This document shows, piece by piece, positions 23,430 to 31,643 of a stretch of DNA of 47,924 nucleotides (within the stretch, counting starts at the first letter, position 1; the number at the start of each line of letters is the position of its first letter). Source of the DNA: SIG636 sp045535465. Lineage in GTDB: Bacteria; Bacillota; Clostridia; Oscillospirales; CAG-382. The stretch spans positions 1 to 47,924 of the forward strand of contig JAZSLS010000055.1 of assembly GCA_045535465.1 (NCBI GenBank). The letters run 5' to 3'. Both the position numbers and the translations under genes were made by a program. The notes below the pieces were generated by a model. That model was not told where the DNA came from. It worked only from the letters and a program-made list of their open reading frames with translations, and made no database searches.

Positions 23430-24968
23430 CAGACTGTCGAAAAAGTCCAGTTTATACTGGGCTTTTTTGCGTAAATGTGGTATAATGGATGCGGGTGATG
23501 AAAATGTTAGAAGAAAAGAGAAATAACAACCATAGAAACGATGGTGAAATAGTAAGCCTTGATATGTTAGTACCAAGGTTCCATCTGCTTAGGAAAATAG
23601 ACAAAGCCATAGATTGGAAAAAGATATATCCCATAGTAGAAAGTAAATACAGTAAAATAGGTCGTCCAAGTGTCGACCCTGTTGTGCTTGTCAAAATGGT
23701 TATGCTACAGCACCTTTACGGTATACGCTCTCTCAGACAAACAGTAGCAGAGATAGAAGTAAATGTAGCATACCGTTGGTTTATCGGATATTCTCTAACA
23801 GAAAAGATACCCCACTTCTCCACAGTCAGCTACAACTTTCTTCATAGATTTGATAGCGATATGTTTGAACAAATATTCACCATTGTACTGAACGAAGGTA
23901 TAGACAGCGGATATGTAAAGCCTAATGTAATATTCGTAGACGCTACCCATATTAAAGCCAACGCTAACAAAAAGAAACAAATGAAAGTTCATGTACCTAA
24001 AGCTGTCAAGATATATGAGGAACAGCTACATAAAGAGATAGACGAGGACAGAGATGACCATGATAAAAAGCCGCTAAAGGACAAAGAGGAAAAAGAAGAG
24101 CTTGTAGAAAAGACAGTATCCACAACAGACCCCGAAAGCGGATTGTTCTGCAAAGGAGAACGCGAAAGATGCTTTGCTTATGCCGCACAGACAGCTTGTG
24201 ACAAGAATAACTTTGTGCTTGATGTAAATGTAGTAGCCGGCAATATACACGACAGCGTTTCCTTTGATTCTCTCTATGATAAAGTAACCGGAAGATTCCC
24301 TCAAATAGAAACAGTAGTAGCAGATGCAGCATACAAAACACCTTGGATATGTAAGAGAATAATAGACGACGGAAGAATACCGTCAATGCCATACAAGCGT
24401 CCTATGACAAAAGAAGGCTTTTTCAAAAAGTATGAGTATGTGTATGATGAATATTATGACTGTTTCATTTGCCCCAACAACAAGATATTAAGATACAGTA
24501 CAACCAACAGAGACGGTAACCGAGAATACAAGAGTAACCCACACGAATGTGCGAACTGCCCTATGCGAGAGCAATGTACACATAGCAGAGAGATGCAGAA
24601 GATAGTGACGAGGCATATATGGGAAGAATACATAGAGAAGACAGAAGACATACGGCATAGCAAGCTCGGTGCTGAAACATACAAATTGAGGAGCCGAACA
24701 ATAGAGCGAGTGTTTGCCGATGCAAAAGAAAAACACGCAATGCGTTATACACCGTATCGAGGTCTAAACCAAGTAGCCAATTGGGTTAGGCTTAAGTTTG
24801 CTGCTATGAATCTCAAAAAGATAGCGATGTGGAAGTTCAAAGATGAAAATCCACATCGCAAAACCACTGTTTTTTCTTTCTTTCACTCGCTTTTCTTCAA
24901 AATTGCACCTATATCAACTCAAAAGCCGTGTTTCGCTTAACGCCAAACACGGCTTTTTCGACAGGCTG
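23430..24968 (+). mobile_element. IS1182-like insertion sequence
   Basis: About 1.54 kb with terminal inverted repeats. The left end is CAGACTGTCGAAAAAG (23430-23445); the right end read inward from 24968 is CAGCCTGTCGAAAAAG, with a single mismatch. The flanking CTTT and AAAG are also inverted, so the repeat may be counted 4 nt longer on each side. A hairpin terminator near the left end (23441-23468) shields the transposase from outside transcription, and another (arms near 24921-24933 and 24944-24957) overlaps the right repeat. The element is flanked by two different terminator hairpins, not by a simple short target duplication. Confidence 0.85.
23489..24940 (+). CDS. IS1182 family transposase
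   Basis: A 483-aa (or slightly shorter) DDE transposase. The N-terminal domain has FHLLRKIDKAIDWKKIY and the helix-turn-helix region GRPSVDPVVLVKMVMLQHLY. The catalytic triad can be placed at FVDATHIKANANKKK (first D), VVADAAYKTPWIC (second D) and RTIERVFADAKEKHAMRYT (E). A four-Cys cluster (CFICPN, CANCPMREQC) precedes the last motif, as is common in this family. The frame is intact. The ATG at 23489 is 2 nt after a TATAAT (23481-23486), so the used start may be a later ATG (23498 or 23504); no clear ribosome site is present. Confidence 0.92.
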   Translation: MRVMKMLEEKRNNNHRNDGEIVSLDMLVPRFHLLRKIDKAIDWKKIYPIVESKYSKIGRPSVDPVVLVKMVMLQHLYGIRSLRQTVAEIEVNVAYRWFIGYSLTEKIPHFSTVSYNFLHRFDSDMFEQIFTIVLNEGIDSGYVKPNVIFVDATHIKANANKKKQMKVHVPKAVKIYEEQLHKEIDEDRDDHDKKPLKDKEEKEELVEKTVSTTDPESGLFCKGERERCFAYAAQTACDKNNFVLDVNVVAGNIHDSVSFDSLYDKVTGRFPQIETVVADAAYKTPWICKRIIDDGRIPSMPYKRPMTKEGFFKKYEYVYDEYYDCFICPNNKILRYSTTNRDGNREYKSNPHECANCPMREQCTHSREMQKIVTRHIWEEYIEKTEDIRHSKLGAETYKLRSRTIERVFADAKEKHAMRYTPYRGLNQVANWVRLKFAAMNLKKIAMWKFKDENPHRKTTVFSFFHSLFFKIAPISTQKPCFA

Positions 24969-24993
24969 AAAGGAGCCTATTTCAGGCTCCTTT
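24969..24993 (+). repeat. Right copy of the 25-bp terminator-hairpin direct repeat
   Basis: Identical to 16187-16211, directly adjacent to the right end of the IS and followed by TTTG, which completes a normal intrinsic terminator. No complete gene reads into it from the left except the transposase. Confidence 0.85.
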
Positions 24994-25055
24994 TTTGTCG
25001 TTGCTGTTATTCCAAAAACATTTTCTGCAGTGCGGTTGTTTTTGTATTCGTTGTC

Positions 25056-25085
25056 TTGACAAAATAGGGGTAATTGTAGTAATAT
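25056..25085 (+). promoter_or_regulatory. Promoter of the YfhO-family gene
   Basis: TTGACA (25056-25061) and TAATAT (25080-25085), spacer 18 nt, 74 nt before the start codon. Confidence 0.5.
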
Positions 25086-25158
25086 ATACTTGATTTACTG
25101 TGTGGAGATATGCTTTGCATTTTCTTCAGGATAGGTAAACGAAAGGCGGTACTGAATT

Positions 25159-27837
25159 ATGGAAAAAAACAGGCTTTCGTACAATGAAGGTACGGGCTAT
25201 TCCAAATATTACTATTACAAGCTGGTCTTTGGCCTGGGCATATTCCTAGCGGCGCTTATATTCCTTCCCTTTGTGCTTAAGGACCGAGGATATTTTATTT
25301 ATTACGGCGACTATAACGTTCAGCAGATACCCTTCCACCGTCACGGCGTGTATATGGTGCGTAACGGTAACTTCGGCTGGGATTGGTGTACGGACTTAGG
25401 CTCTAATTTTTCCGGTGACTATTCGTTTTATATGACGACAAGCCCGTTTTTCTGGATAATGTGCCTTTTCCCTGCATCCTGGTCGCCTTATCTTATGGCG
25501 CCTATGTATACCTTAAAGTTTGCTGTAGCGGCGGTTTGCGCTTATGCGTATCTTAAGCGTTTTGTAAGAAAGCCCCTTCTTGCCGTTTCGGGCGCTTTGA
25601 TGTACGCCTTCAGCGGATTTCAGATATACAACGTGTTCTTCAACCATTTTCACGACTCGGTTGCGTTTTTCCCTTTGTTGCTGCTTGGCATAGAGGAGCT
25701 TATACAAAACAACCGCCGCGGCTTGTTTGCCTTTGCGGTATTTATCTGTGGCAGCGTTAATTACTTCTTCTTTGTTGGCGAGGTAGTGTTCTGCGTTATG
25801 TATTTCTTCTTCCGTGCTTCCTCCTTGGGCTTTAAGCTTACCGCACGTAAGTTTGGAGCTTTGGTATTTGAAGCGGTAACGGGCGTTTTGATGTCTCTTG
25901 TGTTCCTTTTCCCCTCCATTATTTCCATAATGGGCAACAACCGCCTTAACAGGGAATTTACCTCTCTTAAAAGCGCTTTTGTGTGGACAACGGGCGGAGA
26001 GCTGTTTACAAAAAGATACGGCCACATTTTCCAAAGCTTTTTCTATCCTCCGGATATCCCTTCCAGACCGGAATTTTTTGGCGGCAAGAACTTAGACGAT
26101 GCAACCCTTACCCACACAACCCGCTGGGCATCCAATGCCGCTTGGGTACCTTTGTTTGGTATGACGGGTGCGCTTACCTATATCTGGAACAGGCGTAAAA
26201 GCTGGCTTTCTTACTTTATTATTTTCCTTTTCATTTGCGCCATAGTTCCTGTTTTAAACTCCTTGTTCTTTGCGGGCAACACCTCTTATTACGCAAGATG
26301 GTTGTTTATGATGGTTATGATGCTGGTTCTTGCTACCATCATTTGTCTTGACCGCAGCCATATCAGTTGGACACCCGGTATTGTCCTTAGTGCAATTTTT
26401 TCCTTTATGATACTTGTACCCAGCTTTATAAGCTGGAAAGAGGTAGAAGAGGTTTGGTCCACCACTCGCTCCTCTTATCCCGAAAGGATAGCAATTTCCA
26501 CCCTTATCACGGTAATATGTCTTGTTGTTACAGGCGTGTACGTTAAGTATCTGCGCGGTAAAAAAATATTTGAAAAAACGGTGCTTTATACCTTGTGTAC
26601 CGTTATAGTTGTCTACGGTATAGTTCATATCGGTACGGGTAAAGAGCATTGCTCAACAAGCTCTGTCAATTTCCTCATCAATAACTGTATCGAAACCTCT
26701 GTTACTATGAAGGAAAGCAACAGCACCCCTGACAGTGGAAAAATAGAGGGCAGACCTATTGACAACGTATACGAGCAGTTTTACAGAATGGACCTTTATA
26801 ATAAAGACGGCAAGAGCAAATCCTACCTTGATAACTACGGCATTTACTGGAATATGCCTTCCATTCAGTGCTTTAACTCCACCGTACCTTCATCTATTTT
26901 GGACTTCTATCCTAAGGTTGACGTTACCAGAAACGTAGCATCCCGTCCTGATAATCAGCATTACGGTCTTCGTGCTTTCCTTTCCGTTAAATACTGCTTT
27001 GTTGAAGCAGACGACGTTAAAAAGTACTCTATGCAGGGCTTTACCAAGGACCCTGTTTCCAAGCAAAACCTTAAGGACGACGGCAGCTACCGTTTTAACA
27101 TTTACGAAAACGAGTATTATCTGCCTATGGGCTTTACCTATGACAGCTTTATAACGGAAACCGAGTTTGAAAAGGTAACGAAAAAGCAAAGACACATTTA
27201 TTTGTGCAGCAGTCTTGTAGTTCCTGACGAAGAGGCAGAGTATTACAGAGGCTTGCTTCCCGAAAAAACCAAAAATAACCTGGGCAAGGCGGAGTTTGAT
27301 ACCTATGCCAAGGCGGTTAAGGCAAGACAGAACGGTGACGTTTGCGAAAGCTTTGAGTACGACTCCTACGGCTTTACCGCAGTAATCGACTCCTCAAAGA
27401 ACAACGTGGTGTTCTTCTCCGTTCCTTATGACAGAGGCGAGCTTGCCGGTCACTCCACAGGCGGTTGGAGTGCTAAGGTAAACGGCAAGGATGTTGATAT
27501 TCGTAAGGTATTCTACGGCTTTATGGCAGTGGAGGTCCCCGAAGGTGAAAACGTTGTTATTGAGTTTGAGTATAACACTCCCGGCAGAGTTATAGGTATA
27601 ATAGCAAGTCTCATCGGCTTTACTCTTTATGCAGGCTATCTACTTTATATAAAGAAATTTAAAAAAGAAAAAGCAGACTATGCTTTCTTCAGTGATACGT
27701 ATTACGATGACCTTGGCTATTCTGACTTTGAAAAGGATGAAAGCGACGTTAGCCTTATAAAAGCCTTGTTTACCCGCAAAGCTGATGAGGGCAAGGAAAC
27801 GGACAACGACCAAGAGGACTCAGTAAACGATAAATAA
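25159..27837 (+). CDS. YfhO family membrane protein (GT-C-like)
   Basis: An 892-aa integral membrane protein with about a dozen helices in the first 520 residues, a large extracellular C-terminal part (about 520-810) and a last helix near 815-835 followed by an acidic cytoplasmic tail. The early loop YYGDYNVQQIPFHRHGVYMV, with WDWCTDLGSNFSGDYSFYM further on, is the signature region of the YfhO family, whose members act in attaching sugars to teichoic or lipoteichoic acids or other surface polymers. The family is related to GT-C glycosyltransferases, which use lipid-linked sugars, with acidic residues in that first loop. Own promoter and terminator; monocistronic. Confidence 0.88.
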   Translation: MEKNRLSYNEGTGYSKYYYYKLVFGLGIFLAALIFLPFVLKDRGYFIYYGDYNVQQIPFHRHGVYMVRNGNFGWDWCTDLGSNFSGDYSFYMTTSPFFWIMCLFPASWSPYLMAPMYTLKFAVAAVCAYAYLKRFVRKPLLAVSGALMYAFSGFQIYNVFFNHFHDSVAFFPLLLLGIEELIQNNRRGLFAFAVFICGSVNYFFFVGEVVFCVMYFFFRASSLGFKLTARKFGALVFEAVTGVLMSLVFLFPSIISIMGNNRLNREFTSLKSAFVWTTGGELFTKRYGHIFQSFFYPPDIPSRPEFFGGKNLDDATLTHTTRWASNAAWVPLFGMTGALTYIWNRRKSWLSYFIIFLFICAIVPVLNSLFFAGNTSYYARWLFMMVMMLVLATIICLDRSHISWTPGIVLSAIFSFMILVPSFISWKEVEEVWSTTRSSYPERIAISTLITVICLVVTGVYVKYLRGKKIFEKTVLYTLCTVIVVYGIVHIGTGKEHCSTSSVNFLINNCIETSVTMKESNSTPDSGKIEGRPIDNVYEQFYRMDLYNKDGKSKSYLDNYGIYWNMPSIQCFNSTVPSSILDFYPKVDVTRNVASRPDNQHYGLRAFLSVKYCFVEADDVKKYSMQGFTKDPVSKQNLKDDGSYRFNIYENEYYLPMGFTYDSFITETEFEKVTKKQRHIYLCSSLVVPDEEAEYYRGLLPEKTKNNLGKAEFDTYAKAVKARQNGDVCESFEYDSYGFTAVIDSSKNNVVFFSVPYDRGELAGHSTGGWSAKVNGKDVDIRKVFYGFMAVEVPEGENVVIEFEYNTPGRVIGIIASLIGFTLYAGYLLYIKKFKKEKADYAFFSDTYYDDLGYSDFEKDESDVSLIKALFTRKADEGKETDNDQEDSVNDK

Positions 27838-27860
27838 CGCAACAAACGAATAATGACGTA

Positions 27861-27897
27861 AAAGGGTTGTAAAACAAAGTTTTTTACAACCCTTTTT
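27861..27897 (+). terminator. Intrinsic terminator after the YfhO-family gene
   Basis: Stem AAAGGGTTGTAAAA (27861-27874) with TTTTACAACCCTTT (27882-27895) and further T. It is the same type as the hairpins at 8083 and 31601. Confidence 0.8.
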
Positions 27898-28144
27898 CTT
27901 CCTGTTAATAATAAATATAATAAACAGGAGAGAAACTTTGGCTTGTTCACAAAAAAGTAAAGAATTGGTAAAGGAATAGCAATTGCAATTATTTTCTTTT
28001 TAGTTATACTATAATGGGCGTGAATGGGGCATAACCGGTTAGGATGTGTCGTAATAGTGCAAAACGCCTATAATTTCCGCTTCCATTCGGTGCAAAATGC
28101 CGAATTTGCAATACAAAAATATTGATTTTTGAGAGAGGTACATT
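27898..28144 (+). promoter_or_regulatory. Upstream region of hppA with a probable promoter
   Basis: TTGCAA (27983-27988) and TACTAT (28007-28012), spacer 18 nt, give a leader of about 125 nt before hppA. It contains a small inverted repeat ATTCGG (28085-28090) / CCGAAT (28100-28105). I do not recognise a riboswitch. The ribosome site is GAGAGAGG. Nothing else is seen in 27898-27980. Confidence 0.4.
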
Positions 28145-30469
28145 ATGCAATTATTCTTAATTCTCGTTCTTTTTGCAGCAGTACTTGCCATCTCTTATGC
28201 GGCCTTCAGCTTTGCTAAGGTTAAGAAGATGGATGAAGGTACTGACAGAATGAAGGAAATTGCCGGCGCTATCAGAACCGGCGCAAACGCATTCCTCAAC
28301 TACGAAATGAAGGTCATCGTTATCGTAGCGGTTGCAGTTGCTTTTCTTCTTGCTCTTCTCATATCCTGGCAGGCCGGCGTTGCTTTCCTCATCGGTGCTA
28401 CTATGAGTGAATCTGCAGGCTTTATCGGTATGAAGATAGCTACCTATGCAAATGTTCGTGTTGCAAATAAGGCACGCACCACCAAAAACCTTGGTGAGAC
28501 TCTTAAGGTTGCTTTCCGTGGCGGCTCTGTAATGGGTCTTTGCGTTGCAGGCTTTGCTCTCCTCGGTATCGTTATAGTTTACTTCCTTTTCGGTATTCTT
28601 GGCGATCAGCTTGGCCTTGTTATTGGAAGCTCTCCTGATTTTGAGCTTAACAACAGCTTGCTTGGTTTGTTTGTTCCGGGCTACAATATGAAGACCACCT
28701 TCACTATGACCCTTTCCGGCTACGCTCTCGGTTGTTCCGTAATTGCTATATTCAACCGTATAGGCGGCGGTATCTACACTAAGGCTGCCGATATGGGTGC
28801 AGACCTTGTTGGTAAGACCGAAGCTCACATTCCCGAGGATGACCCTCGTAACCCTGCTACCATCGCAGATAACGTTGGTGACAACGTTGGTGACGTTGCA
28901 GGTCTCGGCTCTGACCTTCTTGAAAGCTATGTAAGCTCTATTCTCGCTTCCGTAATTCTTGCTATCGAGCTTTTCTCCAAGAAAGCGTTTAATAATGCTC
29001 AAATAGCAGAAGTTTTTGGTACTAACCTTATAGAAAAACTTGCATATTTCCCCGTAGCTCTTGCAGGCGTTGGCCTTATCGCTTGCGTTATCGGCGTAGC
29101 TTCCTTGCTTATCAAGAAGAAGCTTTCCGATAACCCTCATAAGGAACTTAACCTTGCTACTTGGATTTCCGCAGGCATAGCAATACTCGGCGCATTCGGC
29201 CTCAGCTACTATTTCTTCCACGATATCGTTAAAGATTCTTCCAAAATTGCCGAAGCAGCAGGCAAACTTGGTTTAGAAAAGGTTACCGATCTTGATGCGT
29301 TCCGTCAGATAGAATTTAAACTTGGTTGGGTTTCTCCCGCTATCGCCGCTGTTTGCGGTATAGCTTCCGGTATACTTGTTGGTATCATTGCTGAAAGATA
29401 CACCAGTGCAGACTACAAGCACACAAAGCGTGTTTCCGCAGCTTCTGTAGAAGGTCCCGCACTTAATATTACTCAGGGTCTTGCACTCGGTATGCGCTCC
29501 TGCGTTGCTCCCTGCGTAGTTCTCGGTATTGCTATTTACGCTTCCTATATGGTTTGCGGTATGTACGGCGTTGCTCTTGCGGCTCTCGGTATGCTCTCCT
29601 TCGTTGCTACCACCGTTTCCGTTGATACCTACGGTCCTATCTCCGATAACGCCGGCGGTATCGCTGAAATGAGCGGCCTTGATAAGGACGTTAGAAAGAT
29701 TACCGATCACCTTGACTCCGTTGGTAACACCACCGCTGCTATCGGTAAGGGCTTTGCTATAGGCTCTGCTGCTCTCGCAGCTCTCTCTATGATGTCTTCT
29801 TACCTCTTTGCTGCACAACCTCACAATGAACATTACAAAGACTTCATCGATAGCGTTGTAGAAAATATTCCTCTTAACATAATTGCTCCTCTTACTCTCG
29901 CAGGTGCTATCGTAGGCGCAGCTCTTCCTTTCCTCTTCTCCGGTATGCTTATCGATGCAGTTGCTAAGGCTGCAAGAAAGATGGTTGAGGAAGTTCGCCG
30001 TCAGTTCAGAGAAATTAAGGGTCTTCTTCAGGGTGAAGTTCTTCCCGATTACAAGACTTGTATAGAAATTTCCTCCAAGGGCGCTCTTAAAGAAATGCGT
30101 GTTCCCGCAGTTCTCGCAATAGCAGTTCCTGTTGTTTGCGGCTTCATCTTCGGTCCAGAGTTCGTTGCAGGTCTTCTTATTGGTTCCACCCTCTCCGCTA
30201 TAATGCTTGCTATCTTTACCGGTAACGCAGGCGGTGCTTGGGACAACGCTAAGAAGTACATCGAAACCGGCGCTATCACAGGCCACGGCAAGGGTTCTCC
30301 CGCACACGATGCAGCAGTTGTTGGTGACACCGTTGGTGACCCTCTTAAGGATACCGTTGGTCCTTGTCTTGACATATTCATCAAGATAATGTCTACCATC
30401 GCTCTTGTTACAGTTGTTGTATTCCGTGACAATAACCTTCTTCAGTTTATAACTGACCTTATTAAGTAA
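28145..30469 (+). CDS. hppA: Membrane-bound ion-translocating pyrophosphatase, K+-stimulated type
   Basis: A 774-aa membrane pyrophosphatase with about 16 helices. It hydrolyses cytoplasmic pyrophosphate and pumps H+ or Na+ outward, saving energy in anaerobes. Substrate-site motifs are present: YTKAADMGADLVGKTE, then DDPRNPATIADNVGDNVGD, and late AWDNAKKYIETG and VVGDTVGDPLKDT. The stretch GNTTAAIGKGFAIGSA carries alanine where K+-independent enzymes have lysine, so it should be the K+-stimulated subfamily; Na+ against H+ specificity cannot be read with confidence. Codon use is strongly biased (GTT, GCT, CTC, GGT), as in highly expressed genes. Single gene with its own promoter and terminator. 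Confidence 0.97.
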   Translation: MQLFLILVLFAAVLAISYAAFSFAKVKKMDEGTDRMKEIAGAIRTGANAFLNYEMKVIVIVAVAVAFLLALLISWQAGVAFLIGATMSESAGFIGMKIATYANVRVANKARTTKNLGETLKVAFRGGSVMGLCVAGFALLGIVIVYFLFGILGDQLGLVIGSSPDFELNNSLLGLFVPGYNMKTTFTMTLSGYALGCSVIAIFNRIGGGIYTKAADMGADLVGKTEAHIPEDDPRNPATIADNVGDNVGDVAGLGSDLLESYVSSILASVILAIELFSKKAFNNAQIAEVFGTNLIEKLAYFPVALAGVGLIACVIGVASLLIKKKLSDNPHKELNLATWISAGIAILGAFGLSYYFFHDIVKDSSKIAEAAGKLGLEKVTDLDAFRQIEFKLGWVSPAIAAVCGIASGILVGIIAERYTSADYKHTKRVSAASVEGPALNITQGLALGMRSCVAPCVVLGIAIYASYMVCGMYGVALAALGMLSFVATTVSVDTYGPISDNAGGIAEMSGLDKDVRKITDHLDSVGNTTAAIGKGFAIGSAALAALSMMSSYLFAAQPHNEHYKDFIDSVVENIPLNIIAPLTLAGAIVGAALPFLFSGMLIDAVAKAARKMVEEVRRQFREIKGLLQGEVLPDYKTCIEISSKGALKEMRVPAVLAIAVPVVCGFIFGPEFVAGLLIGSTLSAIMLAIFTGNAGGAWDNAKKYIETGAITGHGKGSPAHDAAVVGDTVGDPLKDTVGPCLDIFIKIMSTIALVTVVVFRDNNLLQFITDLIK

Positions 30470-30480
30470 TGAGTGTTACA

Positions 30481-30512
30481 AAAACGGCAGCCCTTACGGG
30501 TTGCCGTTTTTT
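30481..30512 (+). terminator. Intrinsic terminator after hppA
   Basis: AAAACGGCAGCCC (30481-30493) pairs, with one G-T, with GGGTTGCCGTTTT ending near 30510, followed by TT. Directly downstream lies the next promoter. Confidence 0.75.
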
Positions 30513-30542
30513 GTTGACAAAGTGACTTTTAGAGTGTATACT
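30513..30542 (+). promoter_or_regulatory. Promoter of the thioesterase gene
   Basis: TTGACA (30513-30518) and TATACT (30537-30542), spacer 18 nt, 26 nt before the start codon at 30569. Confidence 0.6.
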
Positions 30543-30568
30543 TAGGTATAATGAAATGAGGTGTTTAT

Positions 30569-30955
30569 ATGCTTGAAACGGGAATAACAATAAAACACAC
30601 AGTAGAGGTAACCGAGCTTAACACAGCGGAGGCGGTTGGCAGCGGTAGTCTGCCCGTTTTCGCAACTCCTGCACTTGCAGCTTTGGCGGAGAAAACTTCT
30701 TGTTTGCTTCTCGACGGCAAGCTTGAGGAAGGCACTGCCACCGTGGGCAGTCTTCTTAACATAAAGCATCTTGCGCCAACGCCCGTTGGTATGACCGTAA
30801 GCTGTGAATGCACTTTGACTAATGTAGACGGCAGACGTCTTTGCTTTGATATGGTGCTTTTCGACGGCGTCGGTAAGGTAGGCGAGGTATATCACGAAAG
30901 GTTTATAATTAAAACACAGCCCTTTATGGAAAAGGCTGTGGCAAAATTAGGATAG
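30569..30955 (+). CDS. Hotdog-fold thioesterase, FlK-like
   Basis: A 128-aa protein of the thioesterase family that includes fluoroacetyl-CoA thioesterase FlK. It has the hotdog helix (VFATPALAALAEKTSCLLL) with Thr and Glu in FATPAL..LAEKTS, followed by EEGTATVGSLLNIKHLAPTP (the strand with the conserved H and P) and VDGRRLCFDMVLFDGVGKVG. FlK uses Thr, Glu and His at matching places. The natural substrate is some acyl-CoA; fluoroacetate itself is unlikely, since this family is widespread in Clostridia. The ribosome site GAGGTG lies 5 nt upstream. It is followed 4 nt later by a membrane protein gene. Confidence 0.85.
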   Translation: MLETGITIKHTVEVTELNTAEAVGSGSLPVFATPALAALAEKTSCLLLDGKLEEGTATVGSLLNIKHLAPTPVGMTVSCECTLTNVDGRRLCFDMVLFDGVGKVGEVYHERFIIKTQPFMEKAVAKLG

Positions 30956-30959
30956 AAAA

Positions 30960-31598
30960 ATGGATAATAACGAGATAACTAAGGAAATTGATATAGCTTC
31001 AGAAGATACAACAAAAACCTTTGATAAAGCGGAAGAAGGCGACGGCGCTCTTTATCGTCTTGCAGGCGGGGAAGAATGTATACTTGAGGTGGTTCGTACC
31101 CCTTCGGCGGATTGTGCTATGGCGCTTCGCCGCATTAAGTGGCAAACACTTAGTAATACCCGTTTTGTTGTTTATTCCGCCTTTGCGCTTATACTTGCTG
31201 TTTTTGCGGTGTACTACGCAATTTTCGGTACTTATTATATTGCGGCTTTAGCCGGTGTTGTGTGTGCGTTTATGCTGTATATCGTTTTCTGCGGGCATAA
31301 GTATTTAGCCACGGGTATGGATTTTGATGAGAAAAACATACCAAACAGCATTTTGTCTATAAAGTTTTGTGTTGAAAATGTGTATGTGTATAACGGAACG
31401 TCCCTAACGGTTGCCGATTATTCTCAGGTAACGACATTTAAAGTTGATAAAAAGCATTTATATTTTAAGCTAAAGGGCGCAAAAACGTATCCCGACGGGC
31501 TAGTCATTTCAAAAACGGAGCTTGACGGGGAAAAGCTGAACGCAGTAATGAAACTGCTTACCAAAGATAAAGAGAATAAGGTTGACGAGGCCAAATAA
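30960..31598 (+). CDS. Hypothetical two-span membrane protein
   Basis: A 212-aa protein with an acidic N-terminus (KEIDIASEDTTKTFDKAEEG), two adjacent membrane helices at about residues 64-105 (VVYSAFALILAVFAVYY and AALAGVVCAFMLYIVFCG) and a C-terminal cytoplasmic beta domain (FCVENVYVYNGTSLTVADYS, TTFKVDKKHLYFKLKG). The layout resembles YcxB-like proteins: two helices in the first half, then a beta domain with a YSQVTTFKVDKKHLYF-type strand. That family is of unknown function, and the match is by layout only. It lies 4 nt after the thioesterase gene, probably in one operon with it. Confidence 0.65.
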   Translation: MDNNEITKEIDIASEDTTKTFDKAEEGDGALYRLAGGEECILEVVRTPSADCAMALRRIKWQTLSNTRFVVYSAFALILAVFAVYYAIFGTYYIAALAGVVCAFMLYIVFCGHKYLATGMDFDEKNIPNSILSIKFCVENVYVYNGTSLTVADYSQVTTFKVDKKHLYFKLKGAKTYPDGLVISKTELDGEKLNAVMKLLTKDKENKVDEAK

Positions 31599-31600
31599 AA

Positions 31601-31635
31601 ACGGGCTGTAAAAAACGAAGTTTTTTACAGCCCGT
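31601..31635. terminator. Bidirectional terminator between convergent genes
   Basis: A 15-bp perfect stem, ACGGGCTGTAAAAAA (31601-31615) with TTTTTTACAGCCCGT (31621-31635), loop CGAAG. It lies between the plus-strand gene ending at 31598 and the minus-strand lipoprotein ending at 31644. Confidence 0.75.
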
Positions 31636-31643
31636 CTCTGTTG

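Larger units (their letters stand above)
16187..24993. mobile_element. 8.8-kb accessory island bounded by duplicated terminator hairpins
   Basis: The segment 16212-24968 lies between two identical 25-bp terminator hairpins. It contains two AT-rich genes, a structured leader, a plasmid-type gene block (18448-23388) and an IS1182-like element exactly at its right border. Joining the outer flanks at one hairpin copy would restore a normal intrinsic terminator with a T-tract behind the 92-aa gene. IS1182-family elements can make long target duplications, so the island may have entered as an IS1182-type composite that later lost its left IS. No integrase, relaxase or replication gene is seen inside. 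Chance recurrence of a common terminator is the alternative. Confidence 0.55.

Noticed and set aside
16212..24968. Complete integrative conjugative element or prophage
   Set aside because: No integrase, relaxase, type IV secretion, replication or phage structural gene is present; only accessory genes and one IS are found.
28157..30307. Two long minus-strand open frames (354 and 344 codons) opposite hppA
   Set aside because: They are antisense shadows of a highly codon-biased, well-conserved pyrophosphatase gene; their products show no recognisable domain.
30569..30955. Dedicated fluoroacetate resistance gene
   Set aside because: The fold is like FlK, but this thioesterase branch is widespread and nothing nearby concerns organofluorine metabolism.
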